Source of the DNA: Rutpela maculata
Lineage: Eukaryota > Arthropoda > Insecta > Coleoptera > Cerambycidae
Reading direction: 5' to 3'
Length of the DNA: 64,000 nucleotides
Assembly (NCBI GenBank): GCA_936432065.2
Contig: OW386290.2
Coordinates: 143,355,677 to 143,419,676, forward strand
Shown here piece by piece: positions 54,146 to 64,000 of the stretch. The notes under the pieces are model-generated. The model was not told the DNA's origin. It did not search any database and saw nothing but the letters and a program-made list of their open reading frames with translations. Made by a program: the position numbers and the translations under genes. How positions within the stretch are numbered: position 1 is the first letter of the stretch; every line of letters begins with the position of its first letter.

Positions 54146-55967
54146 TGGGCAGTTCTACAAAGCATGGTCAATTCATGATATTAGTGACTTACTGATCAAA
54201 AATTGGTCCAAGCTACAACCCGTGTCCAATATTCGCTTAGATGAGTCTTACCGCACCTTGTTATAATAAAAAAACTTGAGCTAAATTACGACAAAAATAA
54301 AATATTGGCTGTTTTTACTCCTAAAACTCAAGACCGTCACGCGTAACTCCATACAGATTGACACTTGTTTTGGCTAAAATTTTGTTACCAGAGTAATGGT
54401 TGGTGTCCATCTCTGCTATAATTATTACAAAATATCCAAAATTTGTTGGCAAGATACAACTTTCATGTTTTAAAGTCTAGTCTAATATAAACTATTAAAG
54501 TCGTGTAACTTGGTTAATACTCACGACCGTCACAGCGCTCATTATTAGTTAATAAGTTGAATGCTAGGACTACCAGCGACTCAGAAACACATCGAAATTT
54601 AGTTTTCGTTGTGAAATCATGTGAGATACAATAACCAAGTGCCTGTTTCCCAAAACATTTTGAATTTCCAGTAATTTATATGGTAAGTCTAATATATGGC
54701 CCTGTGCTCTCTTTCATGACCGTCACGTTGTGTATTTTAGCATTTATCAACTTAATATCCAAATACGTTTTTATTTTGAAGTATCCAGTACACCTTACTT
54801 TAATAATAGCTTAGGGTGAATATAATTCTTAGTCATTTTTGTCTAGCGGCCCTCACGACCGTCACACTCATGAAATTTAAGTGTGGTGCAGTGGCGGCTC
54901 GTCAGGGGAGGCAGGAGAGGCTGAGCCTCCCTTTGGAAGAAGCAGCATATCTTCCAATCTTCCAAATTAATATCTTTTACTTGTAGAAATTTCTCTAATT
55001 CTCTTTCAAAATATCAAGCCTCCTTTGCAGACAATATCACGAGCCGCCACTGATGTGGTGGTCTTGAGACTCTAGTGACGGTTATGAGATATTTCATTGG
55101 CATTACTCTCCTTCACTCTTGTAACTTTTGAATGGTTGAATGGATTTTTTTCAAATTTGGTGTAGTGATATGGGATGAAATTTCCAATTATATGACGTAA
55201 AAAACTAACTTCTGACTTCTGATTTCGAGGCAAATGACGTGAAAATCAAGTTTTTTAAATGAGACAACTTGTATATTTTTTCATATTTGGTTCCTACTAG
55301 CCAAAATACATATGATCTAACCCTCAAATATTATTTTTATTTTCAAAAATTTGGCACAACCTCAGCCAGCAATACACGACCGTTTTACGAATCTCACAAC
55401 CATCTTATGCCACTCACGACCGTCACGCGTAACTCACAGTACCTCATTCACAATGGTGTCATAAATATTATTTATCTCGTTATGACCATTGTCCTTTAAA
55501 TTATGAACAAAACTGGTTATCGGTAACAAAATTTAGACACAAAAAGGTAATTTGAGTCAATACAGTTAACTGAATTTCGAAAGTATTAAGCTCAAATAAG
55601 AAACAGATACTTCCAGTTATATCACTTTTTATTTTATTCATGGGTATTATTACGACCAAAATTTTCTCTAATATCTTGTAGGACATATTTCTCACTTCAA
55701 AGAATCAACTTTTTCATAATCCATTTAGCATATTTATATTAATACACAGCACAAATATAAATGTGACGGTCGTGTGTTTTGTTATACGTTTCACTAAGGA
55801 AAAACAGCTGTAACATTTTAGTCACGGGAAAAAAGCTGGTGCCACAAGGCATACCTGAAAAGTAGACACTTTAACTATTTCAAAAATGTATGCCATCAAT
55901 AGATTCCTGACATTTTATTTTTTAATATTGTCAATGTGAAATCGACCATGCTTTGTAGAACTGCCCA
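54146..55967. mobile_element. 1.8-kb TIR element with dispersed GACCGTCAC motifs
   Basis: Perfect 24-bp terminal inverted repeats starting TGGGCAGTTCTACAAAGCAT lie at 54146-54169 and 55944-55967. Inside, GACCGTCAC occurs at 54332, 54525, 54718, 54857 and 55418 (plus) and at 55763 (minus), with a one-mismatch copy at 55075 (minus). Several are preceded by CTCAC and two are followed by GCGTAACTC. No transposase frame is recognised, so it is non-autonomous. The repeated motif could be a binding site for the mobilising transposase. A hAT-type MITE is nested at 54889-55052. Confidence 0.72.
54889..55052. mobile_element. hAT-type MITE, 164 bp
   Basis: Perfect 14-bp inverted repeats CAGTGGCGGCTCGT / ACGAGCCGCCACTG. 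The flanks GTGTGGTG (54881-54888) and ATGTGGTG (55053-55060) form an 8-bp duplication with one mismatch, as expected for hAT. It is inserted into the 54146-55967 element. Confidence 0.85.
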
Positions 55968-56689
55968 AATAAACAATTTCAAGATATGTGTTAACTTCAC
56001 CAATAAGCAAAATATTCTAACAGTTTATTTCAAATTCTATAAAAAAAATTGTCGATAAATTACTCCAAGGTCCCGCCACCGCTGATATAAACTTAAACAA
56101 CGACATATTTTACGTGTTTTTCCATCATCACATATTGATTAAATCGAATATTTTATTCACTTGCTGTGAATTCAAAAATAATAAAGTCATGAACGTAAAT
56201 TGCTTTTGGCTGATGGTAAATAAACAAATCTCACTTGATTGAGTTTTTATTTAGTAAGTTATTTATTAACGTATGATGAAATGCCTCGTAATAGACTGAA
56301 GATAAAAGAAAATCTTAACGTAAAAACTATAACGATACTGAATGATTTCATTTAAGAAAACTACAGATTGGAAAACAGTTTCGTGAGATTATAATTTTTC
56401 GTCAACGAGCATCGTGCTCCATTTGAACGTTTAGGTCATTTCCGAATTACCATAATTCTGGCTATAACAAAACTCTCGGAAAACTATTCAATGTCAGATT
56501 TATGACTATGTTATATACACAGTAGTATAGTGTCGCCATTTGAATTAGGTTTTGTAAAGGGCCATAGCACCACTACAGTTTAACGTGTATCACCGACAAT
56601 ACTTTCACATCACGGGATAATGAACATTTTTATGCATTATAAAAAATCCAGTAGATTATAAGATATAGTTAAAATTTTCAAATTTTAAG
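55968..56689. other. No gene seen
   Basis: AT-rich, with no recognised frame or repeat. Confidence 0.4.
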
Positions 56690-56945
56690 TGAAAGAACTG
56701 GCCCATCAGTGGCGGATCCAAGGGGGGGGGGGGGCGCAGGGGGCCCTCTCGAACAACCGAGAAACCTAGAAATCCCGACTCGCAATTGCAAATTGGTGTA
56801 TATAAATAAATTTTAGGACAGTATATGCGTTAGGAAACGTGTCAATTAGTTGATTTTCTAAAATATATTAAGGTGCTCCCCCCCCCCCCCTGGCATAATC
56901 CTGGATCCGCCACTATGGCCCATAATGTAGTACTCTAAGGGCCAG
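56690..56945. repeat. Inverted-repeat host of a MITE
   Basis: TTAAGTGAAAGAACTGGCCC (about 56687) faces GGGCCAGTACTTTCACTTAA (about 56940). The MITE at 56707-56915 lies between them, so an older small palindrome was the target. Confidence 0.6.
56707..56915. mobile_element. hAT-type MITE with poly-G/poly-C core, 209 bp
   Basis: Terminal inverted repeats (CAGTGGCGGATCCA / TGGATCCGCCACTA) are flanked by a perfect 8-bp duplication TGGCCCAT (56699-56706 and 56916-56923). Subterminal runs of 12 G (from about 56721) and 12 C (56879-56890) face each other. The ends share CAGTGGCGG with the MITE at 54889, so the two families are probably related. Confidence 0.88.
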
Positions 56946-57004
56946 TACTTTCACTTAAGTATAAATAGACTTTATCCGGAGAGTAACTATCTGACAGATA
57001 AGAT

Positions 57005-57235
57005 AACAGCAGCTTGCTATCTGCAGGATTACTTGCATGCGTACTTTCATTCAAAAGATCTATCAGATAGAAGCAGAGATTGGTCATCTGCATACAATAA
57101 CAAAAAACCATCAGATATCAAAGTATTAAGTTCGTTTATATATAGTAAAAATAATATCGGCCCCAAAACTGAACCCCGAGGAACACCCACATTTTTCTCG
57201 ATATATTCCGAGTTGCAGTTATGCTGTTTATAGGG
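57005..57235 (-). pseudogene. LINE reverse transcriptase fragment
   Basis: The minus strand reads NVGVPRGSVLGPILFLLYIN then LLLYADDQSLLLSDR, i.e. RT motifs B and C with both catalytic Asp, in one frame over about 60 codons before a stop. The rest of the domain is missing. The wording is close to jockey/CR1-like LINEs but differs from the other RT copies here (PRGS for PQGS). Confidence 0.75.
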
Positions 57236-57344
57236 TTGTTTATAGAAAAGTGGTATGTGAAATCAATAATTATTATCAAGTATAGTTAGAAGTACATTTG
57301 TAAACACTTTTCAAAGCAGTCGTAGAAAAATATCTTTTCATTAG

Positions 57345-57715
57345 AGCACGTTTAGATACATTTTAAATTAAATATATACATTGCTAAATTTTACTCTCAG
57401 GTACATCCACGAAAAAAGAAAAAACAATTAATTTTATATAAGGTAACCACACTTAACACTGAGTCCTTTAAAGATAAAATATTTTTCTCTGGCAATAAAT
57501 TAGTCTAACCGAGGCCGTTTTTATTTAGACGGTTTTCAAATTAAATTAGATAACCACCCACTAAACATAGTTCACAGGTTTATAAAAAAAATTCCTTAGA
57601 GAATAAATTTTAAATTAAATATACACACTGTTAATGTTTACTCTCGGAACACCCATAAAAAACAATTAATTTTATATAACCATATTAACGCAACCACACT
57701 CAAAATTGGTAGTCA
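57345..57715 (+). repeat. Two-unit tandem duplication, ~240-bp period
   Basis: TTTTAAATTAAATATA.ACA, TTTACTCTC.G and AAACAATTAATTTTATATAA recur in order at 57360-57440 and 57605-57680, followed by AACCACACT in both. Moderately diverged. 57716-58156 after it is unassigned AT-rich sequence. Confidence 0.7.
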
Positions 57716-58156
57716 AGCGGGAGTTTTCATTAATTTTTTTGTGAAGTAAATTCATTTATTCTGTTTTGGGTAAGCGAACAAGTGGTATTGTTTTTAGAAA
57801 CACAGAAAATAATTCATGGAATAATAAATTGTCGAATCCTAATATTGTTTTTTAAATTTCGGCACATATAGGATAATATACCTACATAATATAGTATTAG
57901 CCCAAACGACAGGGAACATTTTATGGTGAGACCCACAAAAATTTGCAAACTGAATATTTTTTTTTTTTTTACTGAGTTCGTGAAAGTGTATAGAATAATA
58001 TCCTGAAAAGTTTACATTTCGCTCAGATGCAGAACAAAAAAAAAGTGAAAAAATAATTTTTTATCCATTTTTTCAAAATTTTGAAATTAAGTCAGGGTAG
58101 AAAAAAATAAAAAATACAGGTGTATAGACCACGTGTTTCTGAACAAAAAATATCCT

Positions 58157-59055
58157 AGAGAATATTATTTAGGTATTAAGCAAATCACAACTTACACACT
58201 TTTTTATTTATTACGAAAGTACCTACTTTCTGTATATTGTTGCCCTAATCTGGGCACGCTAATATACTAGTCAGGTAAATACTTATTATTGGAGAAAAAA
58301 TCAAAACAACTACTCTTCTAGCTAATACTGACGAAGTATTGAATTACATGATATGATTCCTAGCATTTTAAAGAAAAAAATATGTTGAAAATACTTATAT
58401 TATTTATTTAAATTCAGTCATTCACACTTTTTAATTACTATGAAATTATCTATTTTCTGTATATTGGTACCTTAATCTGGTCACTCTAATATACTCCTTA
58501 GGAATACACTTTAAAACACTCATTAGCGGAGAACTAATCGAAACAACTACTCTTCTAGCTAATACTGACGAAGTATTGAATTACATGATAGGATTCCTAG
58601 CATTTTAAGGCAAAAAAAAATGTAATTTAATACTTCGTCAGTATTAGCTAGAAGAGTAGTTGTTTTGATTGGTTCTCCGCTAATGAGTGTTTTAAAGTGG
58701 ATTCCTAAGGAGTATATTAGAGTGACCAGATTAAGGTACCAATATACAGAAAATAGATAATTTCATATTAATTAAAAAGTGTGAATGACTGAATTTAAAT
58801 AAATAATATAAGTATTTTCAACATATTTTTTTCTTTAAAATGCTAGGAATCATATCATGTAATTCAATACTTCGTCAGTATTAGCTAGAAGAGTAGTTGT
58901 TTTGATTGTTTCTCCAATAATGAGTGTTTTAAAGTATTTACCTGACTAGTATATTAGCGTGCCCAGATTAGGGCAACAATATACAGAAAGTAGGTAATTT
59001 CGTAATAAAAAAGTGTGTAAGTTGTGATTTGCTTAATACCTAAATAATATTCTCT
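58157..59055. repeat. 899-bp near-perfect palindrome with internal duplication
   Basis: The arms begin AGAGAATATTATTTAGGTAT and end as its exact complement; the loop is only about 34 bp (58587-58620). Within each arm the block AACTACTCTTCTAGCTAATA..CGAAGTATTG occurs twice, about 236 bp apart, and the ATATACAGAAA..TAG and CTAATATACT blocks are also duplicated. The structure is A-B-loop-B'-A', with B derived from A. A shorter relative lies at 18949-19100. No frame recognised. Confidence 0.9.
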
Positions 59056-59261
59056 AATCATAATAATTACAAATAAATTGTAAAAATAAATCAAGAATAG
59101 GCTTGTAAATAACGAATGAATGTTTCTATACTCTACTGATGAGAACTAACGAGTTCGAAAAAACTTGTACAACTTTTCTAGAGTTGAAGTTTAATAATTG
59201 TTGACTGAATTTCAATAAATGATATAAGTATTTTAAATTTATTTTTTTTTCTTCGCAAAAA

Positions 59262-59720
59262 CGAAGAGTATATTGCATTTTATCGGCACATTTCTAAAAC
59301 AATAAATATCGCTCGTAGAGAAAAAATTTCATTTCATTATGTTAGTGAACGAATTCTGAACAACTTTCAAAATGTGCGTCTGTCCGTCCGTCACGTTTCT
59401 TGTAAGCACGATAACGTAAGAAAGAAAAGTACGATTATATTGAAATTTGGAAAGTAAGTTGGCGTTAGCCAGTAAATAAAAAAGTTATTAATCATTGAAA
59501 TAAAAAAAAATCTTAATTTTTGTCACTTTTACTTAAATAGAAATCTTGCAAAATGTTATTCTCTATTTTTTTTGTTTATACATTTTGCTAGTATACATAT
59601 TCCATAATAATATATCTAATCTGTTGAAATATAATTCTCGAATGATATACATTACAGAACATTTTTGTAGTACTGTGTGATGATCCAATGGCTAAAGCTT
59701 TGCCGTAAACCGACGCTTCG
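59262..59720 (+). mobile_element. H2 hairpin-ended repeat copy
   Basis: Begins with CTTCGCAAAAACGAAGAGTA; the outermost stem bases differ from the 26871 copy. It keeps TTGCATTTTATCGGCACATT, GTCTGTCCGTCCGTCACGTT, AGCACGATAACGTAAGAAAG and a tRNA-like A-box region at about 59675-59692. It lacks the central part present at 27080-27120 and its far end is not identified. It lies shortly after the palindrome and next to sequence related to the palindrome's TATAAGTATTTTCAA block. Confidence 0.75.
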
Positions 59721-59893
59721 CTCGTCCCGCAAACATCCATTCGTTACAAAAAATAAAGTCTTTCGTAACTGGTTACATAAATAGCTATTGTAGGAATTAT
59801 TCACGGGTACCCCCCGGTTCTTTGCTCTACAGACTGTATTAATACGCTTCATCTAGAAAATCGGGGTTGAGTGGTGGTAAATGTATTTTATTA

Positions 59894-60131
59894 AATAGAA
59901 TTTTTTGTAATTGCTACAAAGGGTGTGAATCAAAGTGTGATTGTCGGAAAATTGGATTGACAACCACGACCAATCTTGCCAAATTCTGTACCTGCTGTGG
60001 ATAAGTAAAGCAACATGACAGAAGACGTAGATTCTATGAATTTCTTAGAAGTTATGAACATTGAGGAAATTGAGTCAGAAACGCAAGATAATGACAATAA
60101 TACAGAAATTTTGGAAGATATCTACGCATAA
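59894..60131 (+). pseudogene. Relic of a CXC Cys-rich module plus acidic tail
   Basis: 59894-60004 reads IFCNCYKGCESKCDCRKIGL then an altered stretch ending FCTCCG and a stop. C.C.KGC...C.CRK.GL is the tesmin/TSO1-like CXC zinc-binding pattern found at the ends of some insect transposon-encoded proteins; the last Cys group is partly lost. A +1 shift away, 60015-60131 encodes a 38-residue acidic frame (MTEDVDSMNFLEV..EDIYA), the kind of tail that follows such a module. Together they look like the C-terminus of one protein, split by a stop and a frameshift. Confidence 0.5.
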
Positions 60132-63100
60132 TTTTTTTTATCAGCCTTTGGTATTCTAAAGTATTGCTGTTACAAAGAAATAAGTACAAGATCTTTTTCA
60201 TTGTAAATTTCTTAAGCTACAATTTTGACAAATAAATGTTGTTGTCATAAAGGTAATAGTATCCGAAATATTTGCAAAAAACTGTTTTTATTTTCCTTTG
60301 ACCTCTTGTATAAGAGCTTTTGACATTTCATTAAAAACATGCCTCATTCAAAAATGCAGCTGGGTGGATATTTTGATTTAAATAAAATCTAATTTGATTG
60401 GGCCAAAATTCGATTTTTTCTTATCTAAATTAGATTTGAGGGTACTTTTAAACTGAACGTAGATTTTTAGTCAGCTTTCAGTACAGTTAAAACAAAATTC
60501 GTTACACTTTTAAAAATTCATCCAATTTTTAGCGTAGTTTTCAAAATTTAATCTCGTCGGGCGACATAGACTGAAATATTGTGAATAAATTTTAGGGCAG
60601 TTTGGAAAAGATATTTTTTTATTATTTTTTATCAAATTTGCTATTAGAACAGAAACACCATCATTTTTTTTTGGTCAAATCCAGGCGAATCATCCTGTAA
60701 GACTAACAAATAATTTTCTCATTATGTGCGGCTATTTTGAACACAATTACAAACTTAAAATCAAAAACCTTTTATAAGAAAGCAATATCCTGGCCACATG
60801 ACATATTTTAAATTTATTTTGTTCATAAGTTTGATCATGTCGCAAAGAAAAAAAATCAATCAACTGGCAATTCAATCAACTCGAGCGAATCGTGGATGGG
60901 GCACTGTTTTTTGATACAATATCCGAAATTCATATCAGAAGTTCGAACATATAGTTGTTTTTTGCTCGGTAGCTAATCTGGCAATCCCGTCATTTGATTG
61001 AACGGAACAGTGGTAGACTAAATCCTGTTAGAATACACCAGCGATGTTATAGACTCCATTTCTTGCTTCCCTAATACGCAGTTTTAGGCTGGGCGTATTA
61101 ATTAAATGGGGGTTGGTAAACATTTTTGCCACCCTCGTTATCTGCCCCATATATGCATGTATAATTATCGGGATGGGGTTTGATCCAAACGTCAATTAAT
61201 ATTTTCCCCGATGATACATAGTTACAAGCTTACTCGTTTGAGAATGGTAAACAAACAATTTGATAGATCAAGTAGTGTGCTGACAATAACACAGCTTCGA
61301 CGTTTTAATCTAAGGATGCTGACGAAATATGTTCGAAAAATTTGAGGACAGAATTTAAGACCGAACATAGGAAAAAAGTTACTATACTGTGTATGTTCGG
61401 AGATGTTTTGTTTCTGATATGTAAAGTTTTAATGTGATAATACATATTTCTTAAAATTAGTCAGAAACTTTTACAAAGACATGTATGAGTATTCTATATA
61501 TATTCAGTTGTCTCCATATAAAAGAGAGACATAGACGAGAAACATGTAGCGTATGCAGCTACATATTATTTTAAGATTTTGTTACTAGAGATATGAAATA
61601 ATAACAAAAATAATTAATTAAAAATATTATTTTAAATGTTAATTATTTAATTTTGAATATATAGATCTTTTTGAATTTGAATAATTTATTTATTATGGTT
61701 TATTACCACATCAGACACAAGAGAGGCATATAGAAGAGAGACTCAACTTTATTAATTATTTTGAGATTATCAATCAGTAGCTCTTTTGCCGAATAGTTTA
61801 TAAACCTTTTCGTTTGTCTCTGTTCTGGAATTAGATGCCAGTAGGAGAACTCGCATCAGGGTAAACTCGTTTCTTTTGTTTAGTTGCAATACTATTTCTA
61901 AAAATTGCTAGGTGACTCTATGGTCGAAAATAAAGAAATTCTTGCCCCTTAATGAGGTCATTTAGTCAAATTTCCTATTTAACTTTTCAGTAAGTTTATG
62001 CAAAGTAATCGTCGAATAATTATAACACTGAAAATTTGAGGTCGATCCGATAAGTACTTTCAGAATTATACTGCTTTAAACATGAACTGACACGCTCAAA
62101 GTACTGGCGTCATTGAATCTGAAAGTCTGTCTCGAAGTTGCGTTTACGGTGTTAGAGCCCGGCCATTTGTCTACTGTGGCAGAGTTCTACTTGAATATGG
62201 TGATTTGGAGACTATTGAAGTATTTTAACACAAGAGTATGCAGCATATAAGTGCCGAAAAGAGGGGGCTGAAAATGCAAGTAGTAGCGAATGACGTCACA
62301 CAGCGTCGATGTTTTTGATTAATTTTAAAGCTTACAAAGATCCTAGAATATTCTGTTTTTTTGCATTTCGCTCTAAAATTAAGAGATCTTTTGGAAAACG
62401 TAATAAAAAATGCTAAATAAGCACGTTCAAAAAGAATTTATTGCAAATTAAACATTAGAATGGGGGTTCTTCTAGTATCCATGCCCAGAGCCAATCAAAT
62501 ACCCACGATGCATAACGCCGTGGTAAGTGAAGGACTGAACGGGGCAGGGCTAGATATTGCTTCTTATGTGCACTTTTTAATTAATTTTCGAGCGCAGAAA
62601 TCCATAGCCTGAATTTTAGCCTGGTGAAAGTATAAATTAAAGCCTTTGAATGCCTACATACACCCCCTAAATTCGTCTGGCGATATCGGTGCCCAAACAA
62701 CCTCCAGAGGTGAAAAACCAAAAAAAAAAAAACGGAAAATTAGATATTTGCTTCATCTTTCTAGCAGTTTTTTAATTTTTGATGAATTATCCATAATAAC
62801 AAAGTTATGGCTATTTATATGCAAAAGAACTGTATTGTTTAAAGCGTAAAATATTTCCTAAAACCTTGCGTGGCTCTCTTATTATGCGAATAGTTATTTT
62901 GTTGTTTTGGCAAATTCGTTCCACTCGTGATTGTCAACAGAGCAACTAAAATTTTAAAAATTTAATAAGAATAAAAGTTGTAGCGTATACTATCAAGATT
63001 CGATTACTTTTCAGTTTTAAATTTCGATCATAAATAAGCGAGTTATGAATTAAATAGTTAGTTGTCAAAATTATGTCACAACCCCAGTCGCATCTGTCTC

Positions 63101-64000
63101 TGCTTCTATCATTTTCCGTCGCACTCAAAGATGCCTGCCCGCTCGTCACGCGGCCCGCAGAGCTCTATATACTTACGCAGGAATGCATATAATACTGGCA
63201 TGTAGAAAATTGTTATTGTTAATTACATCTTTTTAGTGTTTTTTTGATTAAGTACTCTTATATATTTATACAATTATTGTAAAATATGGAGTCTTCATCT
63301 AGCAATACGGATTAAACGATAAATGTTTATAAATCAAATTGTATAATTTAATAATTTGTAACTAAACTGGTAAATTATGTGAAAGTACTACTGACAAAAC
63401 TGTTTAAAAATAATAATTTTAGTAAACAATGTAGACTGTGCAAAATATTTGCCATTGAAAACTCAAAAGTAATGTGGCATAAAACTCTCACAAGCAAAAA
63501 AAATATTTCTCTTTGAAATAATAGGAAGGTGGATATTATTATATTATATTAGAGAGGCTGAAATCAGAACCAGGGGGAATAAATTACGGAATTATTGTAA
63601 ACCAGACAAAAATACCGTAATTCCAGTATATTTTTTAAATAAATGTCATTTCAGCGAAGATTAGTGAATTTTCTCTAATCTTTGATTTCAGGATGTGCAA
63701 TAGGGGGCGGACAATTCAAATTTGTAGTTAAAAGAAAGCAAATTAGAGAAAAATCGGCTGAACACGTGCCTCCGAGACCATCTATTTTATTTCCATGAAT
63801 GAACCTCCATAAGATCCTTTTATAGGGTTCTAGAAATGACCGTAAGGGCAAAAATAGAGTATCGAGTACTTTTGATTTTTATTTTTGTTGATTTTTTTGT
63901 ACAACCTATTATATTATATTATATTATTAATTAGTGTTTGAGTTTTCTTAACATTTTTAAACATTTGAAATTGTTTAAACAATTATATTTTAATATACAT
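60132..64000. other. No gene recognised
   Basis: AT-rich. 62460-62560 and 63080-63180 are GC-richer; the latter includes CTCGTCACGCGGCCCGCAGA next to CTATATACTTACGCAGG, which could be promoter- or repeat-derived. TATTA microsatellites occur at 63535-63555 and 63908-63930. Nothing else could be supported. Confidence 0.4.

Overview
This window looks like a piece of a large, AT-rich insect nuclear genome, and I found no confident host gene, tRNA, rRNA or CRISPR array. The reasons are the mix of transposable elements (jockey- and RTE-type LINEs, Tc1/mariner, hAT, hairpin-ended Helentron-like repeats, short palindromic repeats), terminal motifs of the CAGGGTG type with TA flanks, and long stretches with stops in every frame. 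A beetle is a plausible source, but that is only an impression from the repeat style.

Layout. 1-3669: palindromes and unassigned sequence. 3691-6080: a rearranged LINE with an endonuclease fragment, flanked by a 21-bp target duplication. 7.4-13.3 kb: two LINE reverse transcriptase (RT) remnants on opposite strands, an RTE-like LINE (minus), a mariner transposase relic (minus) and an internally deleted hAT (minus). 15.1-19.7 kb: a GT microsatellite, copies of a hairpin-ended repeat here called H1, and a ~480-bp sequence duplicated on both sides of a second hAT copy. 19.8-21.3 kb: a TIR element with TA flanks and a smaller TIR element inside it. 21.9-25.3 kb: a 3.4-kb inverted repeat. 26.8-29.8 kb: three nested layers, namely repeat R1, then a second hairpin-ended repeat H2, then a young jockey LINE with an open RT frame and a perfect 15-bp target duplication. 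30.5-33.3 kb: a CR1/jockey-like LINE (minus). 33.7-34.9 kb: a second mariner relic. 37.2-42.1 kb: a full H1 copy and a 3.5-kb inverted repeat. 42.9-49.6 kb: small relics of mariner, a LINE and possibly a tyrosine recombinase. 51.6-54.0 kb: two H1 halves head to head and a ~282-bp tandem repeat interrupted by a palindromic insertion. 54.1-57.2 kb: a 1.8-kb TIR element carrying seven GACCGTCAC motifs, two hAT-type MITEs and an RT scrap. 58.2-59.1 kb: a 0.9-kb near-perfect palindrome. 59.3-60.1 kb: an H2 copy and a relic of a Cys-rich CXC module. 60.1-64 kb: nothing recognised.

The genes do not form a pathway; the window is a layered record of insertions. The most informative points are the two hairpin-ended families H1 and H2, which share one architecture without obvious sequence identity; the three-layer nest with an unoccupied homologue at 15.6 kb; the hAT deletion derivative present twice with the same junction; the 1.8-kb element with its dispersed 9-bp motif; and a whole class of inverted-repeat loci from 100 bp to 3.5 kb. 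All coordinates and alignments were made by eye, so edges may be off by several bases.
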